Below, piece by piece: positions 26,900-35,740 of a stretch of 47,858 nt of DNA. Both the position numbers and the translations under genes were made by a program. Source of the stretch: Desulfobacteraceae bacterium (GTDB lineage: Bacteria > Desulfobacterota > Desulfobacteria > Desulfobacterales > Desulfosarcinaceae); NCBI GenBank assembly GCA_027068085.1, contig JAMOUQ010000015.1, forward strand, positions 1 to 47,858, given 5' to 3'. The notes under the pieces are model-generated. The model saw nothing but the letters and a program-made list of their open reading frames with translations. It was not told where the DNA came from and did no database searches. Within the stretch, counting starts at the first letter, position 1, and each line of letters begins with the position of its first letter.

Positions 26900-27705
26900 G
26901 GAAAATGAGACAAAAGGAAATCGCGTCGATAGTCATGGCCGCCGGACGCGGCAGCCGCATGAAGGGGTACCGGGGCAATAAAACCCTGCTGCCGCTTAAA
27001 CCGGAAGGCAGTATTTATGAAGGAAGCCAGCCAATCCTGACTCACATCCTGGACAATCTCCCGCCGGGGCCGAAGGCAATCGTTATTCATCATTGCAAGG
27101 CGGACGTCATTTCCGGTACTTCCCATTTGGGGGTAACCTTTTGCCACCAGCTGCAGCTCAACGGCACCGGAGGGGCTATCCTGGCCGCGGAAGATTTCAT
27201 CACGGCCCAGAAATGCGATAGCATAATCATCACCATGGGAGATGTGCCTTTCGTCAAACCCGAGACATATCTTGCGATGGTCGGCCTTTTGCGGCGTCAC
27301 GACATGGTTGTGCTCGGATTTTGCCCCCAGGACAAAAAACAGTACGGTGTGCTGGAGATAGAAGATGACCGGGTTGTAAGGATAACAGAGTGGAAGGATT
27401 GGAAAGACTATCCGCCTGAAAGACAGCGGCGGCTTAGAATCTGCAATTCCGGCATCTATGCCCTGAGCCGCCAGGTTTTGCTGAACTACCTGCCGGTCAT
27501 GGCGGCGCGGCCCCAAAAAGTGTACAAAGAGATCAACGGCCGTATGGAGGCCATTGAAGAATTTTTCCTTACCGACCTTGTGGAATACATGACATCCGAT
27601 GACCGCAAGGTGGGTTTCATGGTTGTGGAAGATGAGCTCGAGACCATGGGAGTGGATGACCGGGAGGCCCTGCAGCTTGCCCAGAGAATTTACAGGCAGA
27701 GCTGA
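26893..27705 (+). CDS. GlmU-like nucleotidyltransferase
   Basis: 270-residue NTP_transferase-fold protein without a left-handed beta-helix domain. It opens IVMAAGRGSRMKGYRGNKTLLPL with the G-x-G-x-R-M nucleotide loop. It then has QLNGTGGAILAAEDFI (the GlmU-like GTGGA motif) and MGDVPFVKPETY (the metal-binding Asp). The substrate cannot be named from sequence. It is the ninth gene of the sugar-nucleotide operon. The start is either ATG 26893 (overlapping rfbD) or ATG 26905, and both have poorly spaced SDs. Confidence 0.82.
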   Translation: MLRKMRQKEIASIVMAAGRGSRMKGYRGNKTLLPLKPEGSIYEGSQPILTHILDNLPPGPKAIVIHHCKADVISGTSHLGVTFCHQLQLNGTGGAILAAEDFITAQKCDSIIITMGDVPFVKPETYLAMVGLLRRHDMVVLGFCPQDKKQYGVLEIEDDRVVRITEWKDWKDYPPERQRRLRICNSGIYALSRQVLLNYLPVMAARPQKVYKEINGRMEAIEEFFLTDLVEYMTSDDRKVGFMVVEDELETMGVDDREALQLAQRIYRQS

Positions 27706-27744
27706 AGGTCCGGACGCTTGAATGAAGCCGGGGGTAGATGCTTG

Positions 27745-28389
27745 ATGGCATGTTCAAAATACCGGCAGTCAAAGGGGTGGAAGAAAATGCTGGCTGCGGT
27801 GGTTTGTCTGTTTGCAATTCTGTGTCTCGGGCGCTTTCCCCTGACCATGGATGACAGCGGCCGAATCAAGGGATTGGATGCGGTTGTGGTCCTGGCCGGC
27901 AAGGGAGAGCAGGATGCTGCCCGGCTCACCGGCGGGGTGAGGTTGTTTCAGACTTATGCGGCCCGTTACCTGATTCTTCCCCTGCGGCACAGTTACCTGG
28001 ACTGGAGCTGGTTTGTCAGGCGTTACGGCCTGCCGGAATCCGTCAGGGAGACATCTGTCGTGATAGGCTGTCTGGATGATGACATCCAGGCATATATAGA
28101 GTGCTGCGGGGGCACCTATGCGGAAGCGGTCAAAACATATCAATTGGTATCGCGGCTGCCAATCAGGCAGTTTGCCGTGGTCAGTTCGGCCTACCATCTC
28201 CTGCGGGCCAAGATGGCTTTCAGCAGGGTCTTTGCAAAAGAGCAGTACCGTATTTTTTATGTGCCGGAGGGAGGGGGCAAAGGTCCTGATCTGCTCTGGT
28301 GGATTTCCGGCCGGAATCTGAGGGCTGTCTTTGAAGAATATAAAAAATTATTGGGAGGATATTTCCTCTACAAACAGTACCGGCCCTGA
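27745..28389 (+). CDS. YdcF/DUF218-like membrane-anchored protein
   Basis: 214 residues from ATG 27745. A basic N-terminus and one membrane segment (KKMLAAVVCLFAILCLGRF) precede a DUF218-like domain. That domain has LDAVVVLAGKGEQDAARLTGGVRLFQ, a central TYAEAVKTYQLVS in place of the usual E-x3-T-x2-NA motif, and FAVVSSAYHLLRAKMAF. DUF218 proteins include ElyC/SanA, linked to envelope and lipid-carrier metabolism, which suits its place at the end of a surface-polysaccharide precursor operon. The degenerate central motif leaves activity uncertain. An upstream TTG (27718) is possible. Confidence 0.72.
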   Translation: MACSKYRQSKGWKKMLAAVVCLFAILCLGRFPLTMDDSGRIKGLDAVVVLAGKGEQDAARLTGGVRLFQTYAARYLILPLRHSYLDWSWFVRRYGLPESVRETSVVIGCLDDDIQAYIECCGGTYAEAVKTYQLVSRLPIRQFAVVSSAYHLLRAKMAFSRVFAKEQYRIFYVPEGGGKGPDLLWWISGRNLRAVFEEYKKLLGGYFLYKQYRP

Positions 28390-28414
28390 TTCGATGGAGT
28401 CAAAATAATGACGT

Positions 28415-28441
28415 CCGCAGAATCGGAGATTCGGCCGGCGG
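28415..28441. promoter_or_regulatory. Dyad upstream of the sigma-54 promoter (possible activator site)
   Basis: GAATC-gga-GATTC (28420-28432) is flanked by CCGC (28415-28418) and GCGG (28438-28441). It is centred about 87 bp before the predicted start. The position fits an enhancer-binding-protein site. It could also be the 3' end of the preceding operon, but no T-tract follows. Confidence 0.3.
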
Positions 28442-28453
28442 TGTATAACATTT

Positions 28454-28478
28454 TGTAATAAAAGCGATAAATATTACA
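28454..28478. repeat. Inverted repeat next to the sigma-54 promoter
   Basis: TGTAATA (28454-28460) and TATTACA (28472-28478) are perfect 7-base arms with an 11-base spacer, ending 7 bases before the -24 element. A possible operator. Confidence 0.35.
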
Positions 28479-28485
28479 GTTGTAT

Positions 28486-28502
28486 TTGGCACACACCTTG
28501 CT
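28486..28502 (+). promoter_or_regulatory. Sigma-54 (RpoN) promoter
   Basis: TTGGCACA-CACC-TTGCT matches the -24/-12 consensus TTGGCAC-N5-TTGCW at every conserved position. The GG and GC dinucleotides have the required spacing (G 28489 to C 28501 is 12). The predicted start is near 28513, about 75 nt before the 59-codon ORF. It needs an enhancer-binding protein, none of which is encoded in the window. Confidence 0.75.
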
Positions 28503-28588
28503 CGCTATGTTTCAGTAAGTAAGCGCCGCTTTCAAAAAGGGCGCCTTTCATTGCGCTGAAACATTTCAAACTGAAGCAAGGTGGTAAG

Positions 28589-28768
28589 ATGAAAAAAGAC
28601 AAAGCTGTTGCGGCGGACAAACAGCGCCGATCCCCGGAAGAGGCTGATATCCTGGACAAGCTGCTGAAAGAGTATGCCACCGATGAAATGGGGCTGCTGG
28701 ATCTGGTTTTCATCGACGAGATACTCTCCCAGAAAACGGAAGAAAAAATACGCCGGCCCGGAAATTGA
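28589..28768 (+). CDS. Orphan 59-residue small protein
   Basis: ATG 28589 is preceded by AAGGTGG (28578-28584). The predicted protein is charged and probably helical: a basic N-terminus, SPEEADILDKLLKEYATDEM in the middle, then LLDLVFIDEILSQKTEE. No family is recognised. It lies alone behind the sigma-54 promoter, with a stem-loop in the leader (28523-28544: GCGCC/GGGCG-type arms with CTTT/AAAG inside). From 28769 to 29083 I see no further gene or structure. Reality as a protein rests on the SD, promoter and composition. Confidence 0.5.
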   Translation: MKKDKAVAADKQRRSPEEADILDKLLKEYATDEMGLLDLVFIDEILSQKTEEKIRRPGN

Positions 28769-29083
28769 GCAAGCATATTGCACCGCGCATTGTGTGCCTC
28801 GGATATCTTGGCGGTGCTTCAGGGTTTGCACGGAGAAACCGCTTTTTCCAAAGGTGACGGCTTTCATTGGCCTTTATTGCGGACAATGAAAGAAAACAGG
28901 TCCCGCCGTGTCCCCCGGTGTCAGACTTCTGTCGCGCGCAATGTCCGCAATTTTGCCAAAGCCGGCGATCAAGGCCGCAGCAAACCATCAGAGGGCGAAA
29001 TCAGCACACACCATTTCACGCCACTAAGACAGAGCGTCCGGAAATGACCTGTTACCGGGTTTGCAGCGAGCGGTTGAAGCTTC

Positions 29084-29314
29084 CTACTCGATGATTTCCA
29101 ATACGGTCCTTTTTTTCACCTTCGAGGATACCGCACTCAAAATAGTGCGCATGGCTTGGGCTGTTCGCCCCTGTTTGCCGATTACTTTACCCAGATCCTC
29201 TTTGGCCACTTTAAGCTCCAACACTGTTGTTTGATTGCCCTCGACTTCAGAAACGCTTACTTCGTCAGGATTGTCGACCAACGACCGCGCAATGTAGGTG
29301 ATCAGCTCCTTCAT
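29084..29314 (-). CDS. khpA: KH-domain RNA-binding protein KhpA
   Basis: 76 residues, normal for KhpA. The KH motif is [18 protein letters not shown] (G-x-x-G loop) in the second half. KhpA/KhpB complexes bind RNA and influence cell elongation and division in Gram-positives. ATG 29314 is preceded by GGAGAGGAAGG. In many bacteria khpA sits in the rpsP-rimM-trmD operon; here it is alone after a tRNA-Arg gene, with no ribosomal partner nearby. Confidence 0.93.
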   Translation of the reverse strand: MKELITYIARSLVDNPDEVSVSEVEGNQTTVLELKVAKEDLGKVIGKQGRTAQAMRTILSAVSSKVKKRTVLEIIE

Positions 29315-29475
29315 ACCTTCCTCTCCTTTGCCTGGCATCATAAGGGTGTTCAGCCATGGGCCAATCGTGGATGTGGGTGTGGGTGCGGAATTCAATTAAA
29401 ATGATAACAAAAAGCAGCAAAAATGCAACACTAAAACATTTTAAGCGAGAAAGATGGGTGGAATTTGTTTGGCGG

Positions 29476-29551
29476 TGGTGCCCCCGGCAGGATTCGAACC
29501 TGCGGCACACGGATTAGGAATCCGATGCTCTATCCCCTGAGCTACGGGGGC
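29476..29551 (-). tRNA. tRNA-Arg (anticodon CCT)
   Basis: 76 nt on the minus strand. The acceptor stem GCCCCCG/CGGGGGC, D-stem GCTC/GAGC, anticodon loop TTCCTAA and T-arm with TTCGAAT are all visible, and CCA is encoded. Reads AGG codons. Lies between mltD and khpA on the same strand. Confidence 0.97.
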
Positions 29552-29596
29552 ACACGCAAAATTTTACCGCTTGGCGGGGCAAACGAAAAGGTCTTT

Positions 29597-31531
29597 TTAC
29601 TCCACCCAGAGCTTCTGACCCGGGTAAATGGTGCTGCGCGGTGTCAGCCGGTTGATCCTCAAAAAACGCTCCAGTGGCATATTATGTTTTTTTGAAATTG
29701 TAAAGGGGCTGTCTCCCCGTTTCACATAATAAACGGCCAGTCTGCTGGTATCTATATCCGGTTCCGGCTTGCGGCCCGGAATTTTCAGGATCTGGCCGAT
29801 GTGGAGACGGTTTGTGCGCAGGCCGTTTACCTGCTTGATGGCTTTGACCGTCGTACCATAACGCTTGGCGATAATCCACAGGGAATCTCCGCTGCGAACA
29901 AGATGCGTAGAAGAGCTGGTATCTATTTTGGGTTTGGGCCGGGTATGTGACTGCCGGCTTACCACGTATCCTCTCTGGGGTATTTTCAGTCTTTTGCCGG
30001 CCCGGATGTAATGAGAGCTGCGGAGGTTGTTGGCACGCATGATTCTGCCCACGGAAGTATGGTAGCGCCGGGCGATTGTCGACAGGGTCTCTCCGGAGCG
30101 TACCCGGTGCCAGGCAAAGGCCCGGCGGGGCGGACTGGACAACGGAATCTTGTCCAGGTTGGCCAGCACCGCTTCGGCTTTTCCCGGCGGGACCCTCAGG
30201 GAGTACTTTTCCGGCGGCAGGACTTGAAATCGCAGCTCGGGATTCAGTTCCACCAGAGTCTTCAGCGGTATTCCCACGGTCTTGGAAATGTCGCGCAGGT
30301 GGATGCGGCGATTTACTTCCAGTTCCTCGAACTCCAAGGGAGGATCCAGGGCAATCTTGTCCAGCCCGTATTTTCCGGGGTTGCGCACGATATGCAGGGT
30401 CGCAAAAAAGCGGGGCACATAACGGGCCGTTTCAAACGGAAGCCTTTGATAAAGATCCCAGAAATCATCGAGATAATTGATATTCTGAGTTCTGATCACT
30501 CTTAGGACCCGGCCTTCTCCACAGTTGTAGGCAGCCAGAACCGTGGCCCAGTCACCGAAAATATTGTGCAGTTCTTTGAGGTAGGCAATGGCCGCCTTGG
30601 TGGATTTGACAAAATCCATCCTTTCGTCGATGTACTGGTTCCTTTTAAGTCCGAACTTATAGCCCGTGGATGGAATGAACTGCCACATTCCAAGAGCTCT
30701 GGCCCGGGAAAGGGCCTTGACTTTGAAGCCGCTTTCAATAAGCGGTACCCATGAAAGTTCTTCCGGCAGCCCGGCTTCCCTGAGAGCCTTGACAATCAGG
30801 GGTCTGTACTTTCCGGATCTGCGGTAGGCTTCGCTGAAGAACCTTTTTTCAGCCCCGCGGGTGAAAAGTCTGATTTCGGCTTTGATAAAGCGATTCATTT
30901 CCAGCGGGATTTCATTGTGGTTGCCGTTGACCACTATATTGCGGGAAGCGTATATCTCCAGTATCCGTTTGGCTATCAGAAAGCGCAGGTCCTCTTTCTG
31001 CTGGACATAAGCCTCTTCTTCGGCCGGATCGATGGACACGATCAGCGAGTAGGCTTTGTCCAGGGCTTCCAGTGCGTTGTCCAGTTCACCCTTTTGCCAG
31101 AAATCCTGGGCGGCCTGGCAAAAATCCAGGGCCTCGTCGAGTTGTGCCTGGGTGCCGGCCGATGTGTTTGCGGCGGCATCTTTTGCTGCCGGGGCCAATT
31201 GCTCATGACCGACGTTGTCGCGATTTGGAATTTCGGTTCCGTCTGAAACCTGGCCGGGTGCGGCGATGTCAGATGATGGAGGTGGGTTGGCCGGGGACAC
31301 CTGGCTGCTTTCGGGCATGTCTGTGCTTTCCCCGTCTGCGTCCGGTTTCTGATCAGTGTCAATTGACGGCCCGGGAGGCTCGCAAGACGGTGTCCGGCCG
31401 GCATTGTCGTCGGTCCCGAGGTTGCGTCTGCATCCGCTTACAGCACACAGAACGAAGCAGCACAGGGTGATCAATATTATTGCACTGATGTGTTTGATAA
31501 CCGAAAAGGGAAAGCTGTGGGTGCAAGTCAT
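29597..31531 (-). CDS. MltD-type lytic murein transglycosylase lipoprotein with three LysM domains
   Basis: 644 residues. The lipoprotein signal has the lipobox AVSGC, giving lipidated C34. A Ser/Pro/Asp-rich linker (about 40-130) and a helical region precede the SLT catalytic domain (about 250-370). The catalytic Glu is E266 in PLIESGFK, with LGMWQFIPSTGYKFGL and AAYNCGEGRV following. Three LysM peptidoglycan-binding modules lie at about 475-517, 543-585 and 600-644. It cleaves murein to 1,6-anhydromuropeptides at the outer-membrane inner face. E. coli MltD has two LysM domains. The SD before ATG 31531 is distant (GGAG). Confidence 0.94.
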   Translation of the reverse strand: MTCTHSFPFSVIKHISAIILITLCCFVLCAVSGCRRNLGTDDNAGRTPSCEPPGPSIDTDQKPDADGESTDMPESSQVSPANPPPSSDIAAPGQVSDGTEIPNRDNVGHEQLAPAAKDAAANTSAGTQAQLDEALDFCQAAQDFWQKGELDNALEALDKAYSLIVSIDPAEEEAYVQQKEDLRFLIAKRILEIYASRNIVVNGNHNEIPLEMNRFIKAEIRLFTRGAEKRFFSEAYRRSGKYRPLIVKALREAGLPEELSWVPLIESGFKVKALSRARALGMWQFIPSTGYKFGLKRNQYIDERMDFVKSTKAAIAYLKELHNIFGDWATVLAAYNCGEGRVLRVIRTQNINYLDDFWDLYQRLPFETARYVPRFFATLHIVRNPGKYGLDKIALDPPLEFEELEVNRRIHLRDISKTVGIPLKTLVELNPELRFQVLPPEKYSLRVPPGKAEAVLANLDKIPLSSPPRRAFAWHRVRSGETLSTIARRYHTSVGRIMRANNLRSSHYIRAGKRLKIPQRGYVVSRQSHTRPKPKIDTSSSTHLVRSGDSLWIIAKRYGTTVKAIKQVNGLRTNRLHIGQILKIPGRKPEPDIDTSRLAVYYVKRGDSPFTISKKHNMPLERFLRINRLTPRSTIYPGQKLWVE

Positions 31532-31641
31532 GGGATATACGGGTTCTCCAAAGTAGAAGTGAGCGGCATCGAGGCACGATTACACGACAGCCCTCTCTTG
31601 TGTCAAGCATTTCTGCAGTCTGCCCGGGGTATAATCGGTTC

Positions 31642-31880
31642 CGATCAGGAATTCTTGATGACCGTACCCGGGCTGACTGAAACGGGCCGGGCTTATGTTT
31701 CCCGCCGTTGAGCCTTTGTGTCAAGTTCGCAAAAAGAAAGTTTCAAGCCGTCATAATTGTGGTTGCCAGTGCCCCAAAAGTATGTTACAGAAACCGGCTC
31801 CTGAAATGCGGTAAGGTAAATTGCCGCCTCTTCAGGGGAGTCTCTTGGCGCCGGGTTTTATAACCAGGGGCTTTTTTTTA
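31642..31880 (+). ncRNA. Candidate orphan small RNA
   Basis: No protein gene is evident from 31532 to 31998. A perfect TATAAT (31630-31635, no good -35) precedes the region. A stable nested hairpin follows (CCTGAA 31800-31805 with TTCAGG 31831-31836, enclosing GCGG/CCGC). The region ends with a stem GCC-GGTT / AACC-GGC (31850-31871) followed by eight T (31872-31879). That is an intrinsic terminator with no gene in front of it. Family not recognised; 6S or another regulatory RNA is possible. It might alternatively be a terminator for an antisense transcript of mltD. Confidence 0.35.
31850..31879 (+). terminator. Intrinsic terminator before the tRNA cluster
   Basis: Stem GCC (31850-31852) and GGTT (31854-31857) pair with AACC (31862-31865) and GGC (31869-31871), with a TTAT loop, then T8. 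The stem is modest because of an internal mismatch. Confidence 0.5.
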
Positions 31881-31899
31881 AGTTATTGTGATTTTTTAC

Positions 31900-31928
31900 T
31901 TGAAATTTTATTGATAAACATTTAAGTA
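31900..31928 (+). promoter_or_regulatory. Probable promoter of the tRNA-tuf operon
   Basis: TTGAAA (31900-31905), a 17-base spacer, then TAAGTA (31923-31928), about 70 bases before tRNA-Thr, in an AT-rich stretch unlike its surroundings. Confidence 0.45.
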
Positions 31929-31998
31929 CAACAATTTTAGTGGTAAGGGCCAAAGTGCCTGCGAGTTCTTTGAGATGCGGACAATTTTCGGAGCTGTG

Positions 31999-32074
31999 GC
32001 CAGCGTAGCTCAGCTGGTAGAGCTACTGATTTGTAATCAGTGGGTCGGGGGTTCGAGTCCCTCCGCTGGCTCCA
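31999..32074 (+). tRNA. tRNA-Thr (anticodon TGT)
   Basis: Acceptor GCCAGCG/CGCTGGC, D-stem GCTC/GAGC, anticodon loop TTTGTAA, TTCGAGT T-loop, encoded CCA. First of the Thr-Tyr-Gly-Thr cluster that precedes tuf, the same order as E. coli thrU-tyrU-glyT-thrT-tufB. Confidence 0.97.
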
Positions 32075-32086
32075 GGAATTGCCAAT

Positions 32087-32171
32087 GGTGGGGTTCCCGA
32101 GCGGTCAAAGGGAACAGACTGTAAATCTGTCGGCGAAGCCTTCGGAGGTTCGAATCCTCCCCCCACCACCA
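32087..32171 (+). tRNA. tRNA-Tyr (anticodon GTA)
   Basis: 85 nt with a long variable arm (GGCGAAGCC). Acceptor GGTGGGG/CCCCACC, anticodon loop with GTA, encoded CCA. Confidence 0.97.
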
Positions 32172-32346
32172 ATCGATTGCATGCAACGCTCAATGTAGGA
32201 GATTACCGTTTACGGGATCGTTTCTGACTACATGGCTTCCGGCATTGGTGCACGCCGCCAGGGTTCGGGTTGACAACGGGCGGAAAAGGTTTGTAGGTTA
32301 TAGATGCTCTATGATTCACTGTGCGCCGTAGAAAAAAGATGCAAAT

Positions 32347-32422
32347 GCGGGAGTAGCTCAGTTGGTAGAGCTTCAGCCTTCCAAGCTGAATGTCGCGAGT
32401 TCGAGCCTCGTCTCCCGCTCCA
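32347..32422 (+). tRNA. tRNA-Gly (anticodon TCC)
   Basis: Acceptor GCGGGAG/CTCCCGC, anticodon loop CTTCCAA, T-loop TTCGAGC, encoded CCA. The 175-base gap from tRNA-Tyr holds no recognisable gene. Confidence 0.97.
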
Positions 32423-32500
32423 TCTTTGTTTATTTTTTTTTAAGGACCCGCTGGCAGCCGTACAATCAGAACTGAAAATCCTATTGTAATTGTATTCTAA

Positions 32501-32577
32501 GCCCACGTAGCTCAGTCGGTAGAGCGCTTCCTTGGTAAGGAAGAGGTCCACCGGTTCAATTCCGGTCGTGGGCTCCA
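32501..32577 (+). tRNA. tRNA-Thr (anticodon GGT)
   Basis: 77 nt. Acceptor GCCCACG/CGTGGGC, anticodon loop TTGGTAA, T-loop TTCAATT, encoded CCA. Last tRNA before tuf. Confidence 0.97.
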
Positions 32578-32687
32578 TTTGTCATTTTGCGGCCTTGGAG
32601 ATGCCGGCAGCAAGCGGCAGGATCGCCGCCCACGCGGCAGCCGCCTTAGCAAATTAAAGAATATTCACATACTAGGGAGGACAAGCG

Positions 32688-33881
<1,194 letters not shown>

Positions 33882-33895
33882 ACTAGGAGTCGGCT

Positions 33896-34045
33896 GTGAG
33901 AGTGATTGTTACCCTGGCTTGCACCGAGTGCAAGCGCAGAAACTATACCACTACGAAAAACAAGCGCACGACGCCGGACAAATTGCAATTCAGCAAGTAT
34001 TGCCGGTTTTGCCAGAGACACACGATGCACAAGGAGACAAAGTAG
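33896..34045 (+). CDS. rpmG: Ribosomal protein L33 (zinc-binding form)
   Basis: 49 residues from GTG 33896 with AGGAGT just upstream. Two CxxC pairs (ACTECKRR and YCRFCQRH) identify the zinc-containing C+ type. Part of the 50S E-site region. Located 14 bases after tuf in the conserved tuf-rpmG-tRNA-Trp-secE order. Confidence 0.96.
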   Translation: MRVIVTLACTECKRRNYTTTKNKRTTPDKLQFSKYCRFCQRHTMHKETK

Positions 34046-34108
34046 CCCTGTCCGTGCCTTGCCGCTGGATTTAGCATTGTATTGGTGGGGGCTCCTCAGG
34101 TTTGCTGC

Positions 34109-34184
34109 AGGCCAGTAGCTCTAACGGTAGAGCGTCGGACTCCAAATCCGGGTGTTGGGGGTTCGAATCCCTCCTGGCCTGCCA
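34109..34184 (+). tRNA. tRNA-Trp (anticodon CCA)
   Basis: Acceptor AGGCCAG/CTGGCCT, D-stem GCTC/GAGC, anticodon loop CTCCAAA, encoded 3' CCA. Conserved position between rpmG and secE. Confidence 0.97.
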
Positions 34185-34275
34185 TTGTTCAGGTTGTCCC
34201 TCCGGCAAGTGAAAACGGGGTGTGCCTGTTATTCACCGGAGATGTAAAAGGCGGGCTTTAAGCAGCGGGAGTACA

Positions 34276-34632
34276 ATGGGACGCTTACATAAAAAGAAGA
34301 ATCCAGAGAAAAAAAAGAAAAAGCAGGGCAGGGCGCGTGAGGCGGGCAGACCCGAAGGCGGTTATGTCAAACAGCCAAGGGCGGTTTCATCGGCCCGGCG
34401 CATGCCCGTGACGGCCAGGGCCAAGGGCGCCAACAAGGAAAAAAATTTTTTCCAGAAAAGCCTCCAGTTTTTGCGGGAAGTCAAGGTCGAACTGAAAAAG
34501 GTGACCTGGCCCACCCGCAAGCAGACCCTCGGGTCGACGGTAGTGGTCATAATCCTGGTAATGATTATTTCGCTTTTCCTGGGTCTGGTGGATATGGGGT
34601 TGTCCAGCCTGATACGCGTTGTACTTCGTTAG
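34276..34632 (+). CDS. secE: Preprotein translocase subunit SecE
   Basis: 118 residues from ATG 34276 (GGGAG upstream). A long, very basic N-terminal extension (GRLHKKKNPEKKKKKQGRAR) precedes the conserved cytosolic helix FLREVKVELKKVTWPTRKQT. A single membrane span follows (VVVIILVMIISLFLGLVDMG). It clamps SecY in the SecYEG channel. nusG follows after 12 bases. Confidence 0.95.
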   Translation: MGRLHKKKNPEKKKKKQGRAREAGRPEGGYVKQPRAVSSARRMPVTARAKGANKEKNFFQKSLQFLREVKVELKKVTWPTRKQTLGSTVVVIILVMIISLFLGLVDMGLSSLIRVVLR

Positions 34633-34644
34633 GAGACACGACCT

Positions 34645-35178
34645 GTGGCGCAGAAAAAATGGTATATCGTTCACGTTTATTCCGGCTTTGAGAACAAGGT
34701 CAAAGCCGCCTTGGAGGAACGGATAGCCGCGTCTCCACACAAAGACAAGTTTGGCGAGGTAATCGTGCCGACCGAAGAGGTCGTCGAGCTGGTCAAGGGT
34801 AAACGCAAGACATCTTCGCGCAAGTTTTACCCGGGCTATCTCCTGGTGCGCATGGAACTGAACGATCAAACCTGGCACATCGTCAACAATACAGCCAAAG
34901 TAACCGGCTTCCTCGGTGGTCGGGAAAAACCTGCACCCATCACCGATGATGAGGCCGAGCGTATTCTAAGAAGGATGGAGGCCGGAAAAAACAAGCCCCA
35001 GCCCAAGTACCATTTCGAAGAAGGCGATGAGGTCCGGGTTATCGACGGACCGTTTGCCAACTTCAACGGAACGGTCCAGGAGGTCAATCCGGAAAAAGGA
35101 AAGATAAAGGTACTGGTCAGTATTTTCGGCCGTTCCACGCCTGTGGAACTGGAATTCGTGCAGGTCACCAAAATGTAA
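34645..35178 (+). CDS. nusG: Transcription termination/antitermination factor NusG
   Basis: 177 residues. The NGN domain (about 1-115) starts [16 protein letters not shown] and includes [14 protein letters not shown]; the KOW domain (about 125-177) has [18 protein letters not shown]. It binds the beta-prime clamp helices and links RNA polymerase to Rho or the ribosome. Co-transcribed with secE. Confidence 0.97.
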   Translation: MAQKKWYIVHVYSGFENKVKAALEERIAASPHKDKFGEVIVPTEEVVELVKGKRKTSSRKFYPGYLLVRMELNDQTWHIVNNTAKVTGFLGGREKPAPITDDEAERILRRMEAGKNKPQPKYHFEEGDEVRVIDGPFANFNGTVQEVNPEKGKIKVLVSIFGRSTPVELEFVQVTKM

Positions 35179-35215
35179 TCGAGTCAAAAAGGATTACGGG
35201 AGATTTCAGCAGAAA

Positions 35216-35638
35216 ATGGCTAAAAAGGTATTGGCTCAGATCAAACTTCAGGTAGAGGCGGGCAAGGCGAATCCGTCTCCCCCCATCGGGCCGGCCCTGG
35301 GCCAGCACGGTGTTAACATAATGGATTTCTGCAAGGCTTTCAACGCCCGCACGGCAAACGACGCCGGCATGATAATCCCGGTGGTCATCACTGTTTACCA
35401 GGATAGATCGTTCACCTTTATTACCAAGACGCCCCCCGCATCGGTACTGTTGAAAAAGGCAGCCAAGATTGCCAAAGGCGCAAGTGATCCCAAAAGGGAC
35501 CGGGTCGGAAAGGTCACCCGGGCTCAGCTTGAGGAGATTGCCAAGATAAAGATGGTCGACCTGAACGCCAATGACATGGATGCGGCCTGCCGGATAATAG
35601 CCGGTACCGCCAGAAGCATGGGAATTGAAGTGGTTTAA
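35216..35638 (+). CDS. rplK: Ribosomal protein L11
   Basis: 140 residues, normal length. Pattern [20 protein letters not shown] with [16 protein letters not shown], then [12 protein letters not shown] and a C-terminal rRNA-binding domain ending [10 protein letters not shown]-like [10 protein letters not shown]. The rplK-rplA gap (35639-35740) is strongly structured: GGCAGG (35646-35651) can pair with CCTGCC (35699-35704) around GC-rich inner arms. It may be an L1 autoregulatory site (inference). Confidence 0.97.
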   Translation: MAKKVLAQIKLQVEAGKANPSPPIGPALGQHGVNIMDFCKAFNARTANDAGMIIPVVITVYQDRSFTFITKTPPASVLLKKAAKIAKGASDPKRDRVGKVTRAQLEEIAKIKMVDLNANDMDAACRIIAGTARSMGIEVV

Positions 35639-35740
35639 GATAGATGGCAGGGCCGGCGCCCTGTAAACGCCCGGCCCGTGGCTCGGCCGGTGCGGCCGCC
35701 TGCCGAACCGAAAAATCGATGGTAAGGAGTGATTGCGAAA

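Noticed and set aside
28494-28583. Perfect 9-bp pair CACCTTGCT/AGCAAGGTG plus ATGTTTCAG/CTGAAACAT, looking like a riboswitch that masks the SD of the small ORF
   Set aside because: The left arm of the outer pair is the -12 element of the sigma-54 promoter and would not be transcribed; most of the second left arm also lies before the predicted start. Only the inner stem-loop (28523-28544) is kept as leader structure.
28769-29083. Short open frames downstream of the 59-codon ORF
   Set aside because: No SD, no recognisable pattern, and all are short overlapping frames.
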